NCBI RefSeq assembly: GCF_900104065.1
Contig: NZ_FNLC01000006.1
Coordinates: 88,896 to 152,895, forward strand
Length of the DNA: 64,000 bases
Direction of reading: 5' to 3'
Source of the DNA: Natronobacterium texcoconense
GTDB lineage: Archaea > Halobacteriota > Halobacteria > Halobacteriales > Natrialbaceae
Every line of letters starts with the position of its first letter. The first letter of the stretch is position 1. This document shows positions 17,027 through 26,023 of this stretch, in pieces. Position numbers and translations under genes: made by a program. The notes beneath the pieces are model-generated. The model was not told the origin of the DNA. It did no database searches and was given only the letters and a program-made list of their open reading frames with translations.

Positions 17027-18715
17027 ATGAGTACGGACGACGAATCTTTCCACCCACTCGGAAGCGAGTGGGAAAACGACCTCGAGTCGATGCTCGACGA
17101 TACCGAGTACGATACGGAACTCGGTATGAAAATGGCCCAGGACGCGATGCGCGTCACCAAGGGCGAACTCTCCGAGGCCGAATTCCACGAGAAATATCAC
17201 GACGACGTGATGGAGGAGTTCGGCGAGGACGAGCGACCGACGAAAGCGGCCTACGAGGAGGCACAGGCCGCCGAGGAAGGAACCGTCTCCCGGATGCTCT
17301 CGAAGTTCGAGGGCGACGGCGAAGAAAGCCGCCGCGACGCCATGAAGAAGATGGGCGCTGGCGCTGCTGCCGTCGGTCTCGGCGCGTGGGGAACTGTCGA
17401 CGACGGCCCCAGCGAACCCGAGCCCGAAGCCAACGTCGCGGCTGCCCAGGACGAGCCAGACGAGGACGAAGGCGTCCAGTGGGGGATGGCCATCGACCTC
17501 GACCGCTGTGACGGCTGTCTCACCTGTGTCTCCGGTTGTTCACAGGAGAACCAGCTCGACTCGGGTGTCAACTGGATGTACGTCCTCCAGTACGACGATC
17601 CGAGCGCGAGCGGAGAAGGATCCGAACTCGCCCGTAACGCTGGCGCCGCCGCCAACCGACTCGTTCGCCCGTGCCAGCACTGTACCGACGCGCCGTGTGA
17701 GAAGGTCTGTCCGACGACGGCCCGTCACACGCGAGATTCGGACGGTCTCGTGCTGACCGACTACGACGTCTGTATCGGCTGCCGATACTGCCAGGTCGCC
17801 TGTCCGTACGGTGTCAACTACTTCCAGTGGGACGAACCGACCGTCCCCACGGACGCCATCGAAGAACACCACGAGGACATGGACATGGGCGATCACATGA
17901 CCGACGACCGCGGGCGCTGGGTCGACAGCCGCGCGCCGCGTGGGGTCATGAGCAAGTGTACGATGTGTCCGACCCGGCAGGACGGCCAGATGGGTGAGGA
18001 GTACGTCGGAACGACGGCCTGTGAAGAGGTCTGTCCGACGGGCGCCATCCAGTTCGGGAACATGAACGATCCCGACAGCGACCCCCAGAAGTACGCCGAC
18101 AACCCCGCCCGCGGCCGTACCCTCTGGCGGGTCAACCCGCCGAGCGTGGACGACCTCGAGGAGGACCTCGACGGCGTCGACGACGACCTCGAGTCCGTTC
18201 TCGACGCGACGGATCTCGAGGAAGACGAGCTGACGCTGATCAAGGCCGTCGACATCGTCTCCGACGACCTGTACGACGGCGACGACGAACTCCACAGCCA
18301 CGACCTGGCCTACCACGAGCGCAGCTTCCGCGAAACGCTCGACACGCTCGAAGACCACGGCCTCGACCACGATAGCGAAGAGGTCCTCGTCGAACTCGGC
18401 CTCGCCGACGAGACCGACGACGACGAGGAGTTCGACGGGCCGGACGAGCGAGACGCCCAGATCGAACTGGAATCGTTCACCGGAAGCCCCGATTCGAACT
18501 TCCGGCTGCTCGAGGAGTACGGCACGAACCCGAACGTCGTCTACATGGGTCAGGAACCCGGTCCGAACGCCGAACAGGTGGAGCCGACCGGGACCGCACT
18601 CCAGTACGAACAGCTCGGAAGTTACACGGCGATCAACGGCGAGGAGATCGATTTCGTCGACAACCGCAAGGAAGTGCTTGACGAGGATACCGTCGACGGA
18701 GGGCTGTTCTCATGA
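17027..18715 (+). CDS. Four-cluster ferredoxin subunit with internal Tat signal (DmsB/NrfC type)
   Basis: 562 aa. The first ~100 residues are an acidic helical domain, then comes a twin-arginine stretch (ESRRDAMKKMGAGAAAVGLG, about residues 100-120), and then the electron-transfer domain. Four Cys clusters are visible: CDGCLTCVSGC, CQHCTDAPCEKVC, CIGCRYCQVAC and CTMC...CEEVCPTGA. A long acidic tail follows. It probably docks on the NrfD subunit encoded next (ATGA overlap) and passes electrons from menaquinol to a terminal reductase. A GAGGTG motif ten bases before the ATG is a plausible ribosome-binding site. No molybdenum subunit is nearby. Confidence 0.87.
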   Translation: MSTDDESFHPLGSEWENDLESMLDDTEYDTELGMKMAQDAMRVTKGELSEAEFHEKYHDDVMEEFGEDERPTKAAYEEAQAAEEGTVSRMLSKFEGDGEESRRDAMKKMGAGAAAVGLGAWGTVDDGPSEPEPEANVAAAQDEPDEDEGVQWGMAIDLDRCDGCLTCVSGCSQENQLDSGVNWMYVLQYDDPSASGEGSELARNAGAAANRLVRPCQHCTDAPCEKVCPTTARHTRDSDGLVLTDYDVCIGCRYCQVACPYGVNYFQWDEPTVPTDAIEEHHEDMDMGDHMTDDRGRWVDSRAPRGVMSKCTMCPTRQDGQMGEEYVGTTACEEVCPTGAIQFGNMNDPDSDPQKYADNPARGRTLWRVNPPSVDDLEEDLDGVDDDLESVLDATDLEEDELTLIKAVDIVSDDLYDGDDELHSHDLAYHERSFRETLDTLEDHGLDHDSEEVLVELGLADETDDDEEFDGPDERDAQIELESFTGSPDSNFRLLEEYGTNPNVVYMGQEPGPNAEQVEPTGTALQYEQLGSYTAINGEEIDFVDNRKEVLDEDTVDGGLFS

Positions 18716-20118
18716 GCACGAAGACCCCAACCGAGTCCGACATTCTGCGGCCGGTCGGGATCGAGACCATCTCGAAGAAGTACCTCGCCGTGTTCGGAGC
18801 CGCGGCAGCGGCGTTCGGTATCTTCCTGATCGGCTGGTTCTACCAGCTCTACGTCGGGATGAGCGTCACCGGCCTCTCTGACTGGGGGTCCGGTGGCGGC
18901 GTCACCTGGGGACTGTACATTGGCGCGTTCATCTGGTGGGTCGGGATCGCTCACGGCGGTATCATCCTCTCTGCGGCAGTCCGACTGCTCGGGATGGACC
19001 GATACATGCCGGTCGCTCGACTCGCCGAGATGCTGACGCTTGCCGGCCTCTCCGCGGCTGGCTTCTACATTATCGTCCACATGGGCCGTCCGGACCGGAT
19101 GGTCACGAGCGTCATCGGCCACTACCACATTACGGTGAACAACTCGCCGCTGGTGTGGGACGTGACGGTCATTACGGCCTACTTCGTGCTGACTGCGACC
19201 TACCTCGGCCTGACGCTCCGGTACGACATCTCGCGTCTGCGCGACGACCTGCCGTCGTTTGCACCGAAGGTCGGTAGCTTCCAGGCGCCCGACCTGCTCG
19301 CGCCGGTCTACAACCTCATGACCCTCGGCTACAGCGAGAAAGAAGACAAGGTCATCGAACGGATGGTCTGGTGGGTCGCGCTGGCGATCATCATTATGGC
19401 ACCCCTTCTGCTTCACGGCGGTGTCATTCCGTGGCTGTTCGCCCTGCTGCCGACGTACCCCGGCTGGTTCGGTGCGATCCAGGGGCCGCAGTTCCTCACT
19501 ATCGCACTGACTTCGGCGATCAGCGGCGTGATCCTGGTCTCGTACGCGTTCCGTCGCGCCTACGACTGGGACCACATCATCACTGACGACATCTTCCGTG
19601 GCCTGCTGCTGTGGCTCGGGTTCTTCTGTCTGCTGTTCCTGTGGCTGCAGCTCCAGCAGCTCGTCTCCGGCAGCTTCTCGCCGACGGTCGATCACGCGGC
19701 TGCGACGGCCTCGAAGCTCTCGCATCCGGCCTACATCGTGCCGATGCTGATGGTGCTGGGCGTCCTCGCGTACATCTTCGCGACGACGCTGCGACCGTCG
19801 CTGTTCAACAAGAAGCGCGCGATCGGTGCGGCCGTGCTGGTGCTGATCGCGACGCTCGTCGAGAAGACGTACTTCGTCGTCGCCGGTCTCTGGTACCCGG
19901 CGTTTAGCATCTACGACGCCACGCCCGGCGAGTACTACCCGAGCCTGATCGAAATGTCGTCCGTGCTCGGAACGATCGGGATGGTGACGCTGTTCTTCCT
20001 CGTCATCTCGAAGCTCGTTCCGGTCGTCGAACTCCACGCGATCGAACACCTGCGTGGCGACCACGGCCACGGTCACGACGAACACGAAACTGAAACCGAA
20101 CCGGAGGTGAAAGCATGA
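18712..20118 (+). CDS. NrfD/PsrC-family quinone-interacting membrane subunit
   Basis: 468 aa with about nine or ten membrane helices. The first is near residues 25-50 after ISKKYLAVFGAAAAAFG, and the pattern ends in a His-rich tail (GDHGHGHDEHE). NrfD proteins bind menaquinone and hand electrons to an iron-sulfur partner. The start overlaps the ferredoxin stop and the stop overlaps the start of the next small subunit, both by ATGA. Confidence 0.88.
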   Translation: MSTKTPTESDILRPVGIETISKKYLAVFGAAAAAFGIFLIGWFYQLYVGMSVTGLSDWGSGGGVTWGLYIGAFIWWVGIAHGGIILSAAVRLLGMDRYMPVARLAEMLTLAGLSAAGFYIIVHMGRPDRMVTSVIGHYHITVNNSPLVWDVTVITAYFVLTATYLGLTLRYDISRLRDDLPSFAPKVGSFQAPDLLAPVYNLMTLGYSEKEDKVIERMVWWVALAIIIMAPLLLHGGVIPWLFALLPTYPGWFGAIQGPQFLTIALTSAISGVILVSYAFRRAYDWDHIITDDIFRGLLLWLGFFCLLFLWLQLQQLVSGSFSPTVDHAAATASKLSHPAYIVPMLMVLGVLAYIFATTLRPSLFNKKRAIGAAVLVLIATLVEKTYFVVAGLWYPAFSIYDATPGEYYPSLIEMSSVLGTIGMVTLFFLVISKLVPVVELHAIEHLRGDHGHGHDEHETETEPEVKA

Positions 20119-20429
20119 GCACACTCGCAACCGCACTCGCGAACCTGCCGCTTTACGCCGGCGTCGGTGGTACCGAAGGCGTGACCGGCTTCCCGAACAT
20201 CGGGACGTACGTCATCTTTGGCGTCATCCTGGTTCCGGTCTACGTCATGATCGCCGCGTGGTTCCTCGGCGAACCCCGCAACGTAAAAACGGGCCTGATG
20301 GGTGTCGGCTACCTCGTCGGGATTACGGCCGCGATGTGGGTCCCGATGCTGTTCTTCACCGCACTGCTCGGGATCATCTTCTTCGGAGGCATCCCCGAAC
20401 CGCTGCCGTTCAGCGACCCCGGCCCGTAA
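20115..20429 (+). CDS. Small membrane subunit of the NrfD complex (copy 1)
   Basis: 104 aa with two to three membrane helices. Residues 18-50 read GGTEGVTGFPNIGTYVIFG and VILVPVYVMIAAWFLG. Overlap with nrfD indicates a stable complex partner. No cofactor ligand is obvious. It is clearly homologous to the gene at 20592. Confidence 0.78.
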   Translation: MSTLATALANLPLYAGVGGTEGVTGFPNIGTYVIFGVILVPVYVMIAAWFLGEPRNVKTGLMGVGYLVGITAAMWVPMLFFTALLGIIFFGGIPEPLPFSDPGP

Positions 20430-20591
20430 CTCGAGTCGCTACCCAACTCGATCACTCGTTTTTTCGGACGCAGTCTTCTCGAGCCGTGCGGTTACGCTGA
20501 CGTCTCTCACGCTTCGTCTCGAGCGGTATCCTTTCCGTGACCATGCACTCGCATGCACTACCGAAACCCCCGTGGGGGTGATGCTTCGAGT

Positions 20592-20906
20592 ATGACGGCG
20601 ATAGCGGACATCGTCCTCGAGCTGTCGGCGGTGCTGTATCACGACTACGGGGGTACTGAAGGGCTGACCGGCTTCCCGAACACCGGAAGCTGGCTCATCT
20701 TCGGAGTTATTCTGGTCCCGATTTACGTCATGGTGACCGCGTGGTTCGTCGGGTCGCCACGCGAAACCTCGACTGGACTGCTCGGCGTCGTCTACCTCGT
20801 CGGACTGACGTCGGGAATGTGGGTCAGTATGTTCGTGCTGACCGTCATCATCGGCATCGTCTTCTTCGGCGGCGCTCCGGAACCGATCGGGTCGGTCGGC
20901 CCCTGA
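20592..20906 (+). CDS. Small membrane subunit, paralogue (copy 2)
   Basis: 104 aa. Shares GGTEGLTGFPNTGS, IFGVILVPIYVMVTAWF and GIVFFGGAPEPI with copy 1 at matching positions, so it arose by tandem duplication. The ATG at 20592 aligns with copy 1; an ATG at 20553 would add 13 unmatched residues. A 160-base gap suggests a separate promoter. Confidence 0.75.
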   Translation: MTAIADIVLELSAVLYHDYGGTEGLTGFPNTGSWLIFGVILVPIYVMVTAWFVGSPRETSTGLLGVVYLVGLTSGMWVSMFVLTVIIGIVFFGGAPEPIGSVGP

Positions 20907-21034
20907 TACGGACCGCTGTACTCCCGTCGCGTCGAGTCGCCCGCCCGAAACCCGTCCGACAGTGCCCGTAGCGGGCGAACCATCACACGTATCCCTGTCC
21001 GAACCGTCGATTAGCGTACGCACATCGATCCACT

Positions 21035-22126
21035 ATGAGCATCACCGAACACGAACTCAAGATCAAACTCGAGGATGTCGAGGACCCCGACATCGGTCAG
21101 GACATCGTCACGCTCGGGTTGGTCAACGACGTCACCATCGACGACGAGACTGCTCGCATCTCTCTCGCGCTCAACGCCCCTTACGCACCCTCGGAGATGG
21201 AACTCGGGAACCGAATCCGAGAAATCTGTGACGAGGTCGGCCTCGAGGCCGACCTGCGGGCCCACGCCGGCGAAGAACACGGTTTCGACGACCAGGTCCT
21301 CCCCAACGTTCGCAACGTCATCGCCGTCTCCTCCGGGAAAGGTGGCGTCGGCAAGACGACGGTCGCAGCCAACCTCGCGGCCGGCCTCGAGAAACGCGGT
21401 GCGATGGTCGGCCTGCTCGACGCCGACATCCACGGACCGAACATTCCCAAAATCCTGCCCATAGAGGGTGAACCCGGCGTGATGCCCAACGAGGACATCG
21501 TCCCACCCCGTTCGGACGGCGTTCGGGTCATCAGCATGGGCTTCATGATGGAAGAAGACGACGACCCAGCGATTCTGCGCGGTCCGATGGTCAACAAGTT
21601 CATGATGAAGTTCCTCGAGGGCGTCGAGTGGGGACGCCTCGACTACCTGATCGTCGACCTGCCGCCGGGAACGGGTGACGCAACGTTGAACCTGCTGCAG
21701 TCGATGCCGGTTACGGGATCGGTCGTCGTCACGACGCCCCAGGAGATGGCACTCGAGGACACCAGCAAGGGGATCCAGATGTTCAACAAACACGACACGC
21801 CGGTGCTGGGCGTCGTCGAGAACATGAGTTCGTTCGTCTGTCCGTCCTGTGGCGACCAGCACGGTCTGTTCGGTACCGACGGCGCGGACGACATCGTCGA
21901 CCGGTACGACGTGCCGCTGATCGGCAAGATCCCAATCCACCCGGACTTCGGCGCCGACGGGAGCAAGGGACCGATCGTCAAGGACGACGAGAGCCCGGTC
22001 CAAGAGCCCGTTTCGGACGTCGTCGCCGAAATCGCCGACCGCGTCGGCGAGACGAACCGTCGGACGGTCGCCGAGAACACCTCCGACGAACCCGCCGACG
22101 TGTTGCCGACCGAGACCGAAGACTGA
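21035..22126 (+). CDS. Mrp/ApbC-family iron-sulfur carrier ATPase
   Basis: 363 aa. An N-terminal MIP18/DUF59 domain (residues 5-80) is fused to a P-loop ATPase with the deviant Walker A GKGGVGKTT at 101-109. DADIHGPN, LPPGTGDA and a Cys pair in VCPSC follow. Such proteins bind and transfer Fe-S clusters to apoproteins. It lies directly after the Fe-S/NrfD module, which would need cluster assembly, though it is probably a housekeeping factor. Confidence 0.92.
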   Translation: MSITEHELKIKLEDVEDPDIGQDIVTLGLVNDVTIDDETARISLALNAPYAPSEMELGNRIREICDEVGLEADLRAHAGEEHGFDDQVLPNVRNVIAVSSGKGGVGKTTVAANLAAGLEKRGAMVGLLDADIHGPNIPKILPIEGEPGVMPNEDIVPPRSDGVRVISMGFMMEEDDDPAILRGPMVNKFMMKFLEGVEWGRLDYLIVDLPPGTGDATLNLLQSMPVTGSVVVTTPQEMALEDTSKGIQMFNKHDTPVLGVVENMSSFVCPSCGDQHGLFGTDGADDIVDRYDVPLIGKIPIHPDFGADGSKGPIVKDDESPVQEPVSDVVAEIADRVGETNRRTVAENTSDEPADVLPTETED

Positions 22127-22175
22127 GCGTCTCTCTTTCCCTAGCGTTTACCTCTTTCCCGTCGAACGGGCGATC

Positions 22176-22505
22176 ATGTCACTCGACAGCTACGCCGACG
22201 CGATAGCGGACCTCGAGCCCGACGAGGGCGACGTCGAAACCGCGGAACTGGTCGTGACCGACGACGTGCTCGTGAAAGTGTTCGCACTCGGCCCGGGTGC
22301 AGAACTCGAGTCCCACGATCATCCCGACAGTACGAACGTGTTCCACGTCCTCGAGGGAACGGTGACGGTAGTCCAGGACGGCGAGAGCGAACAGGTGGCG
22401 GCACCGGGCGTCGTCCAGCACGCCCGCGGCGTCGACCACGGCGCCCGAAACGAGACCGACGAGACGGTGATCTTCACGGCGAGTCTGTGTCCGTTGCCGT
22501 CCTGA
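22176..22505 (+). CDS. Small cupin-domain protein
   Basis: 109 aa, one conserved beta-barrel. Motif 1 is HDHPDSTNVFHVLEG and motif 2 PGVVQHARGVDHGARN, giving a His/Glu metal site. Activity cannot be predicted. It follows mrp by 49 bases, in the same direction. Confidence 0.85.
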   Translation: MSLDSYADAIADLEPDEGDVETAELVVTDDVLVKVFALGPGAELESHDHPDSTNVFHVLEGTVTVVQDGESEQVAAPGVVQHARGVDHGARNETDETVIFTASLCPLPS

Positions 22506-22620
22506 GGCGGTACTCTGTGTGGGGGCTTTTCCCGCACCTACCGGCGACGGTGCGTGCAGGACTGTTGTCTTGCCACAATGAAGGGTTTCTTTACTGGCGT
22601 GGGAGAACATCCGACAATCT

Positions 22621-24846
22621 ATGCCTCGTGGATCGGACGCTGACCTGAGTCGCGACCTCGGCGTATTCGCGGTCTTTACTATCGCGTCGGGCACCATGAT
22701 CGGTGCCGGCATCTTCGTCCTCCCGGGGCCGGCAGCGGAAGGGGCAGGCCCAGCCTCGGCGCTGTCGTTCGGGATCGCCGGGTTGATCGCGCTCGTCGCG
22801 ACGATGTGTGCGGTCGAACTCGCGACGGCCATGCCCAAGGCCGGCGGACCGTACTACTTCACGAGTCGGGCGATGGGGCCGCTGGTCGGCACCGTCGTCG
22901 GCTTCGGCGCGTGGCTCGCACTCATCTTCAAGGGGTCGTTCGCGCTCGAGGGACTGGGCTGGTACGTCACCGAGTTCTCTGCAGTGCCAGTCCTCGGCGT
23001 CGCCATCGTTGGCGGTCTCCTGTTGATCCTCATTAACTGGGTCGGCGCCGAAGAAACCGGTCACCTTCAGAACTTCGTGGTGATCGGTCTCGTCGCGATT
23101 CTCGCGGTCTTTGCTGGTGGCGGCCTGTTCGCGGCGAACGCGGAGCTGTGGTCGCCGTTCGCGACCACGGGTGTCGAAGGGGTAATCACGACGACCGGCC
23201 TCGTGTTCATCTCCTATCTGGGGATCGTGAAGGCGACAGCGGTCGCCGAAGAGGTCGAGGATCCGGGCCGGACGCTGCCGCGGGCGCTGTTCGGTGCTGT
23301 CGTCTTCGTCACGCTGCTGTACGTCGGCGTTATGCTGATCGTCACCGGCGTCATGCCGATCGAGGCAATCGCCGGAAGCGACGCGCCCGTCGCCGAGGCA
23401 GGCCGCCTGTTCCTCGGTGGTCTCGGCGGCGCCGTCATCGCACTCGCGGGGATTTTCGCGACCGTTTCGACCGCCAACGCAGCGATCCTCTCGTCCTCGC
23501 GATTCCCCTTCGCGATGTCTCGGGACGGCCTCGTCACACGGAAACTCGGGAAACCGTCACCACGGTTCGGGACGCCGGCCCGATCCATCTGGCTGACAGG
23601 CGGCGTGATGATCGCCCTCGTGTTGATTCTCGAGGTCGAGGATCTGGCGAAACTCGGCGGCACGTTCGGCATCCTCGTGTTCGCCTTGCTCAACGTCACG
23701 GTCGTTCTGCTCCGTCGGTCCCGGCCGGAGTGGTACGACCCTGACTACAGAGTGCCGTTCTCACCGGTGTTGCCGATCCTCGGTTCGGTCGCCGCGCTAG
23801 CGCTGATCCCGTTCATGGGTGTGCTCTCTCAGGTGAGCGCCGTCGCGTTCGTCCTCGCCGGCGTCGGCTGGTACTACGTTCAGACGCAGCGAGGGGAGCC
23901 CGTAAAGCCGGATCACGACGTCCGTGACCAGGTGCTTGGCGCACAGTACCGACAGTCGATCGAGGAAAAACGATCCCGGATCGGAAACGTGGCGACCGGT
24001 GGCCCACACGTCCTCGTCGAGACGGCAGAAGGCGAGACCAACCCCCACCTGCTGACCGCGATGCGGTCGTTCGTCGATCGGTTCGACGCCGACCTGGACG
24101 TACTCACGATCACCGAGGTTCCACCCCAGATCCCGCTGTCGGAAGCGGACCACGAGGTCGACGACGACTGGATCGGCCGGATCGAACGGGAACTCGCCCT
24201 GCAAAACCACGCCGTCGTCTTCGATCACGTCCGAACCCGTGACCGAACCGACGCACTCCTCGAGAGCGTCAACGAGCGAACCGAACTGGTCCTGGTCGAC
24301 TGGCACGATCCGATCCGGAAACACCACCTGCAGGAGAGCCACGTCGACGAGATCCTGCGTTCGGAGTTTCCCGTCCGACTGGCCGTGTTGAAACACCGCG
24401 GGACGGGTGGAATCGGCGAAATCGTGGTCGCGACCGACTCCGGACCGTACGACCGTGCCGAAGTCGAACTGGCCGACGCGATCGCAACCGTCACGGGCGC
24501 GACGCTCACGCTGGTTACGGCTCTCCCACAGGATGCCTCCGAGGAGGCGACGACGTCGGCGCGGTCGTACCTCGAGGAGCTAACGGACGTGCTCTCGAGT
24601 CCGGCGGAGACGGAGGTACTCGAGGCTGCCGACGCGGACCGCGCACTCGTGCGGCGAGCGAACGAGGCGGATCTGCTGGTCATGGGTGCGCCGACCCACC
24701 CCGACCGGGTGCGCGAGTTCTTCGGCCAGACCACGGACTTCGTCGCGGCCGAGACGGAGACGTCCGTGCTCGTGGTCAAAGAACCGGGAGAACAGGTGCC
24801 GTTCTCTCGGCGACTGTGGCGGCGACTCCAGCGGTTCGGCGACTAA
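22621..24846 (+). CDS. APC-family amino acid permease fused to two Usp domains
   Basis: 741 aa. Residues 10-420 form an APC permease with about 12 helices (GTMIGAGIFVLPGPAAEGAG near the start). Residues 455-735 are cytoplasmic and resemble two universal-stress-protein domains; LLVMGAPTHPDRVREFFGQT is typical of the second. Haloarchaeal transporters of this type are thought to take up amino acids. It abuts the stop of the convergent PAPS-reductase-like gene with no spacer. Confidence 0.88.
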   Translation: MPRGSDADLSRDLGVFAVFTIASGTMIGAGIFVLPGPAAEGAGPASALSFGIAGLIALVATMCAVELATAMPKAGGPYYFTSRAMGPLVGTVVGFGAWLALIFKGSFALEGLGWYVTEFSAVPVLGVAIVGGLLLILINWVGAEETGHLQNFVVIGLVAILAVFAGGGLFAANAELWSPFATTGVEGVITTTGLVFISYLGIVKATAVAEEVEDPGRTLPRALFGAVVFVTLLYVGVMLIVTGVMPIEAIAGSDAPVAEAGRLFLGGLGGAVIALAGIFATVSTANAAILSSSRFPFAMSRDGLVTRKLGKPSPRFGTPARSIWLTGGVMIALVLILEVEDLAKLGGTFGILVFALLNVTVVLLRRSRPEWYDPDYRVPFSPVLPILGSVAALALIPFMGVLSQVSAVAFVLAGVGWYYVQTQRGEPVKPDHDVRDQVLGAQYRQSIEEKRSRIGNVATGGPHVLVETAEGETNPHLLTAMRSFVDRFDADLDVLTITEVPPQIPLSEADHEVDDDWIGRIERELALQNHAVVFDHVRTRDRTDALLESVNERTELVLVDWHDPIRKHHLQESHVDEILRSEFPVRLAVLKHRGTGGIGEIVVATDSGPYDRAEVELADAIATVTGATLTLVTALPQDASEEATTSARSYLEELTDVLSSPAETEVLEAADADRALVRRANEADLLVMGAPTHPDRVREFFGQTTDFVAAETETSVLVVKEPGEQVPFSRRLWRRLQRFGD

Positions 24847-25818
24847 TTACATGTAGCCGAGGTCGCGCAGCCGTTCCATCAGATCCTCTTTGTCCTGGGC
24901 ACGGCCCGCTCGTTCGGTCGTCCCCTCGAGGTCCTGCAGCCAGGCGGGGTCGTCTTCAGTCTTCTCGGTGCTGATCTCGCTGCCGAGCGACCGGAACCCT
25001 TCCCAGTACTTCGGTGAGACGGGGGTGTCGAAAGGCTCGAGGTCGTCCGGCAGGTCGCCTTTGCCCTCGGGGACGTAGCCGTCGTCCGGGAACTCCTCGA
25101 CGGTGTCCGGGACGACGAAGTTCCAGAAGGTCTCCCAGACGGCAGCCTCCTCGAACTGCAGGATGGGCTGGACGCGGTCGTGGGGCGGGTAGATGTCGGG
25201 GTCGTGACGCGGCGAGAAGAACGTCTCGTCCGCGCGGGCCTCCTGTTCGTCCCAGCGGACACCCGAGATGATGCCGTCGGTCTCGTACTCCTCGATCGCG
25301 TCGTTGAGTGCGACGGTCTTCAGCAGGTGGTTGCCGACGTAGGTATCGAGCAGGAACGGGAAGGTATCCTCCTCGTACTCGAGGATGTCCCGGACGTGGC
25401 GGCGGTTGTGCTCGGAGAGGTCCGAAATCTCGATTTCGTCGCCCGGTTCGAGGTCGTGTTCGTCGACGTAGTCGCCGATGTCCTCGTTGCGCGCGTAGAT
25501 GACCTCGAGGCCCCATTTGTCGGCCCAGTGGTCGACGAAGTCGTGGATCTCGTCGAAGTGCTGGTAGTGGTCGATGAAGATGGCGGGCGGCACCTCGAGG
25601 TCGTACCGGTCGGCGACCTGGGTGACGAAATAGAGGACGAGCGTCGAGTCCTTCCCACCGGTCCACATGACGGCGGGGTTGTCGTACTGCTCGAGTCCCT
25701 GTCGGGTGACCTCGACTGCTTTCTCTATCTTGTCGTTGACGTGGGGGTAGTCGTCGGGGTCTTCACCGGTTCCATCGTCGTAGTCGACGTCGGCGTACTG
25801 GGGAGGTTTCTGGCTCAT
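24847..25818 (-). CDS. PAPS-reductase/CysH-family PP-loop protein
   Basis: 323 aa. PP-loop MWTGGKDSTL at residues 51-60 binds ATP or an adenylyl group. FIDHYQHFDEIHDFV and ISGVRWDEQEARADE follow the CysH/CysD pattern. The C-terminal Cys of classic PAPS reductases (ECGLH) is absent, so it may be a CysD-like or tRNA-thiolation-type enzyme. A TATA-like CATTTAAAT at 25844-25852 drives it, with an AT-rich palindromic element between TATA and start. Confidence 0.82.
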   Translation of the reverse strand: MSQKPPQYADVDYDDGTGEDPDDYPHVNDKIEKAVEVTRQGLEQYDNPAVMWTGGKDSTLVLYFVTQVADRYDLEVPPAIFIDHYQHFDEIHDFVDHWADKWGLEVIYARNEDIGDYVDEHDLEPGDEIEISDLSEHNRRHVRDILEYEEDTFPFLLDTYVGNHLLKTVALNDAIEEYETDGIISGVRWDEQEARADETFFSPRHDPDIYPPHDRVQPILQFEEAAVWETFWNFVVPDTVEEFPDDGYVPEGKGDLPDDLEPFDTPVSPKYWEGFRSLGSEISTEKTEDDPAWLQDLEGTTERAGRAQDKEDLMERLRDLGYM

Positions 25819-25824
25819 CGCTCG

Positions 25825-25840
25825 TAATTAGATATAATTA
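25825..25840. promoter_or_regulatory. TAATTA-N4-TAATTA element at the PAPS-reductase-like promoter
   Basis: Two TAATTA half-sites separated by GATA, seven bases upstream of the start codon and over the expected transcription start. That position is suited to a repressor. It could also be chance in an AT-rich promoter. Confidence 0.4.
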
Positions 25841-26023
25841 CCTCATTTAAATCGTTTTGGGGGACGGAAACCTCTGACGGAACTTTCCGCGAGGGCGAAG
25901 TCGAAATACGCTGTAAAGTGGGTGTAGGGCCAAAATTCGGCGTTCAGGAAATCACACTGTGATCGGCGAGGGCAGCAATATTCGCCCATACAACTAACTT
26001 TTAGAGAGTTTCATCGAATCGGA

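Noticed and set aside
18622..20136. A 504-codon open frame antisense to the NrfD and small-subunit genes
   Set aside because: Arg/Asp/His-rich composition typical of frames opposite GC-rich genes; both plus-strand genes have clear family motifs and coupled ATGA junctions.
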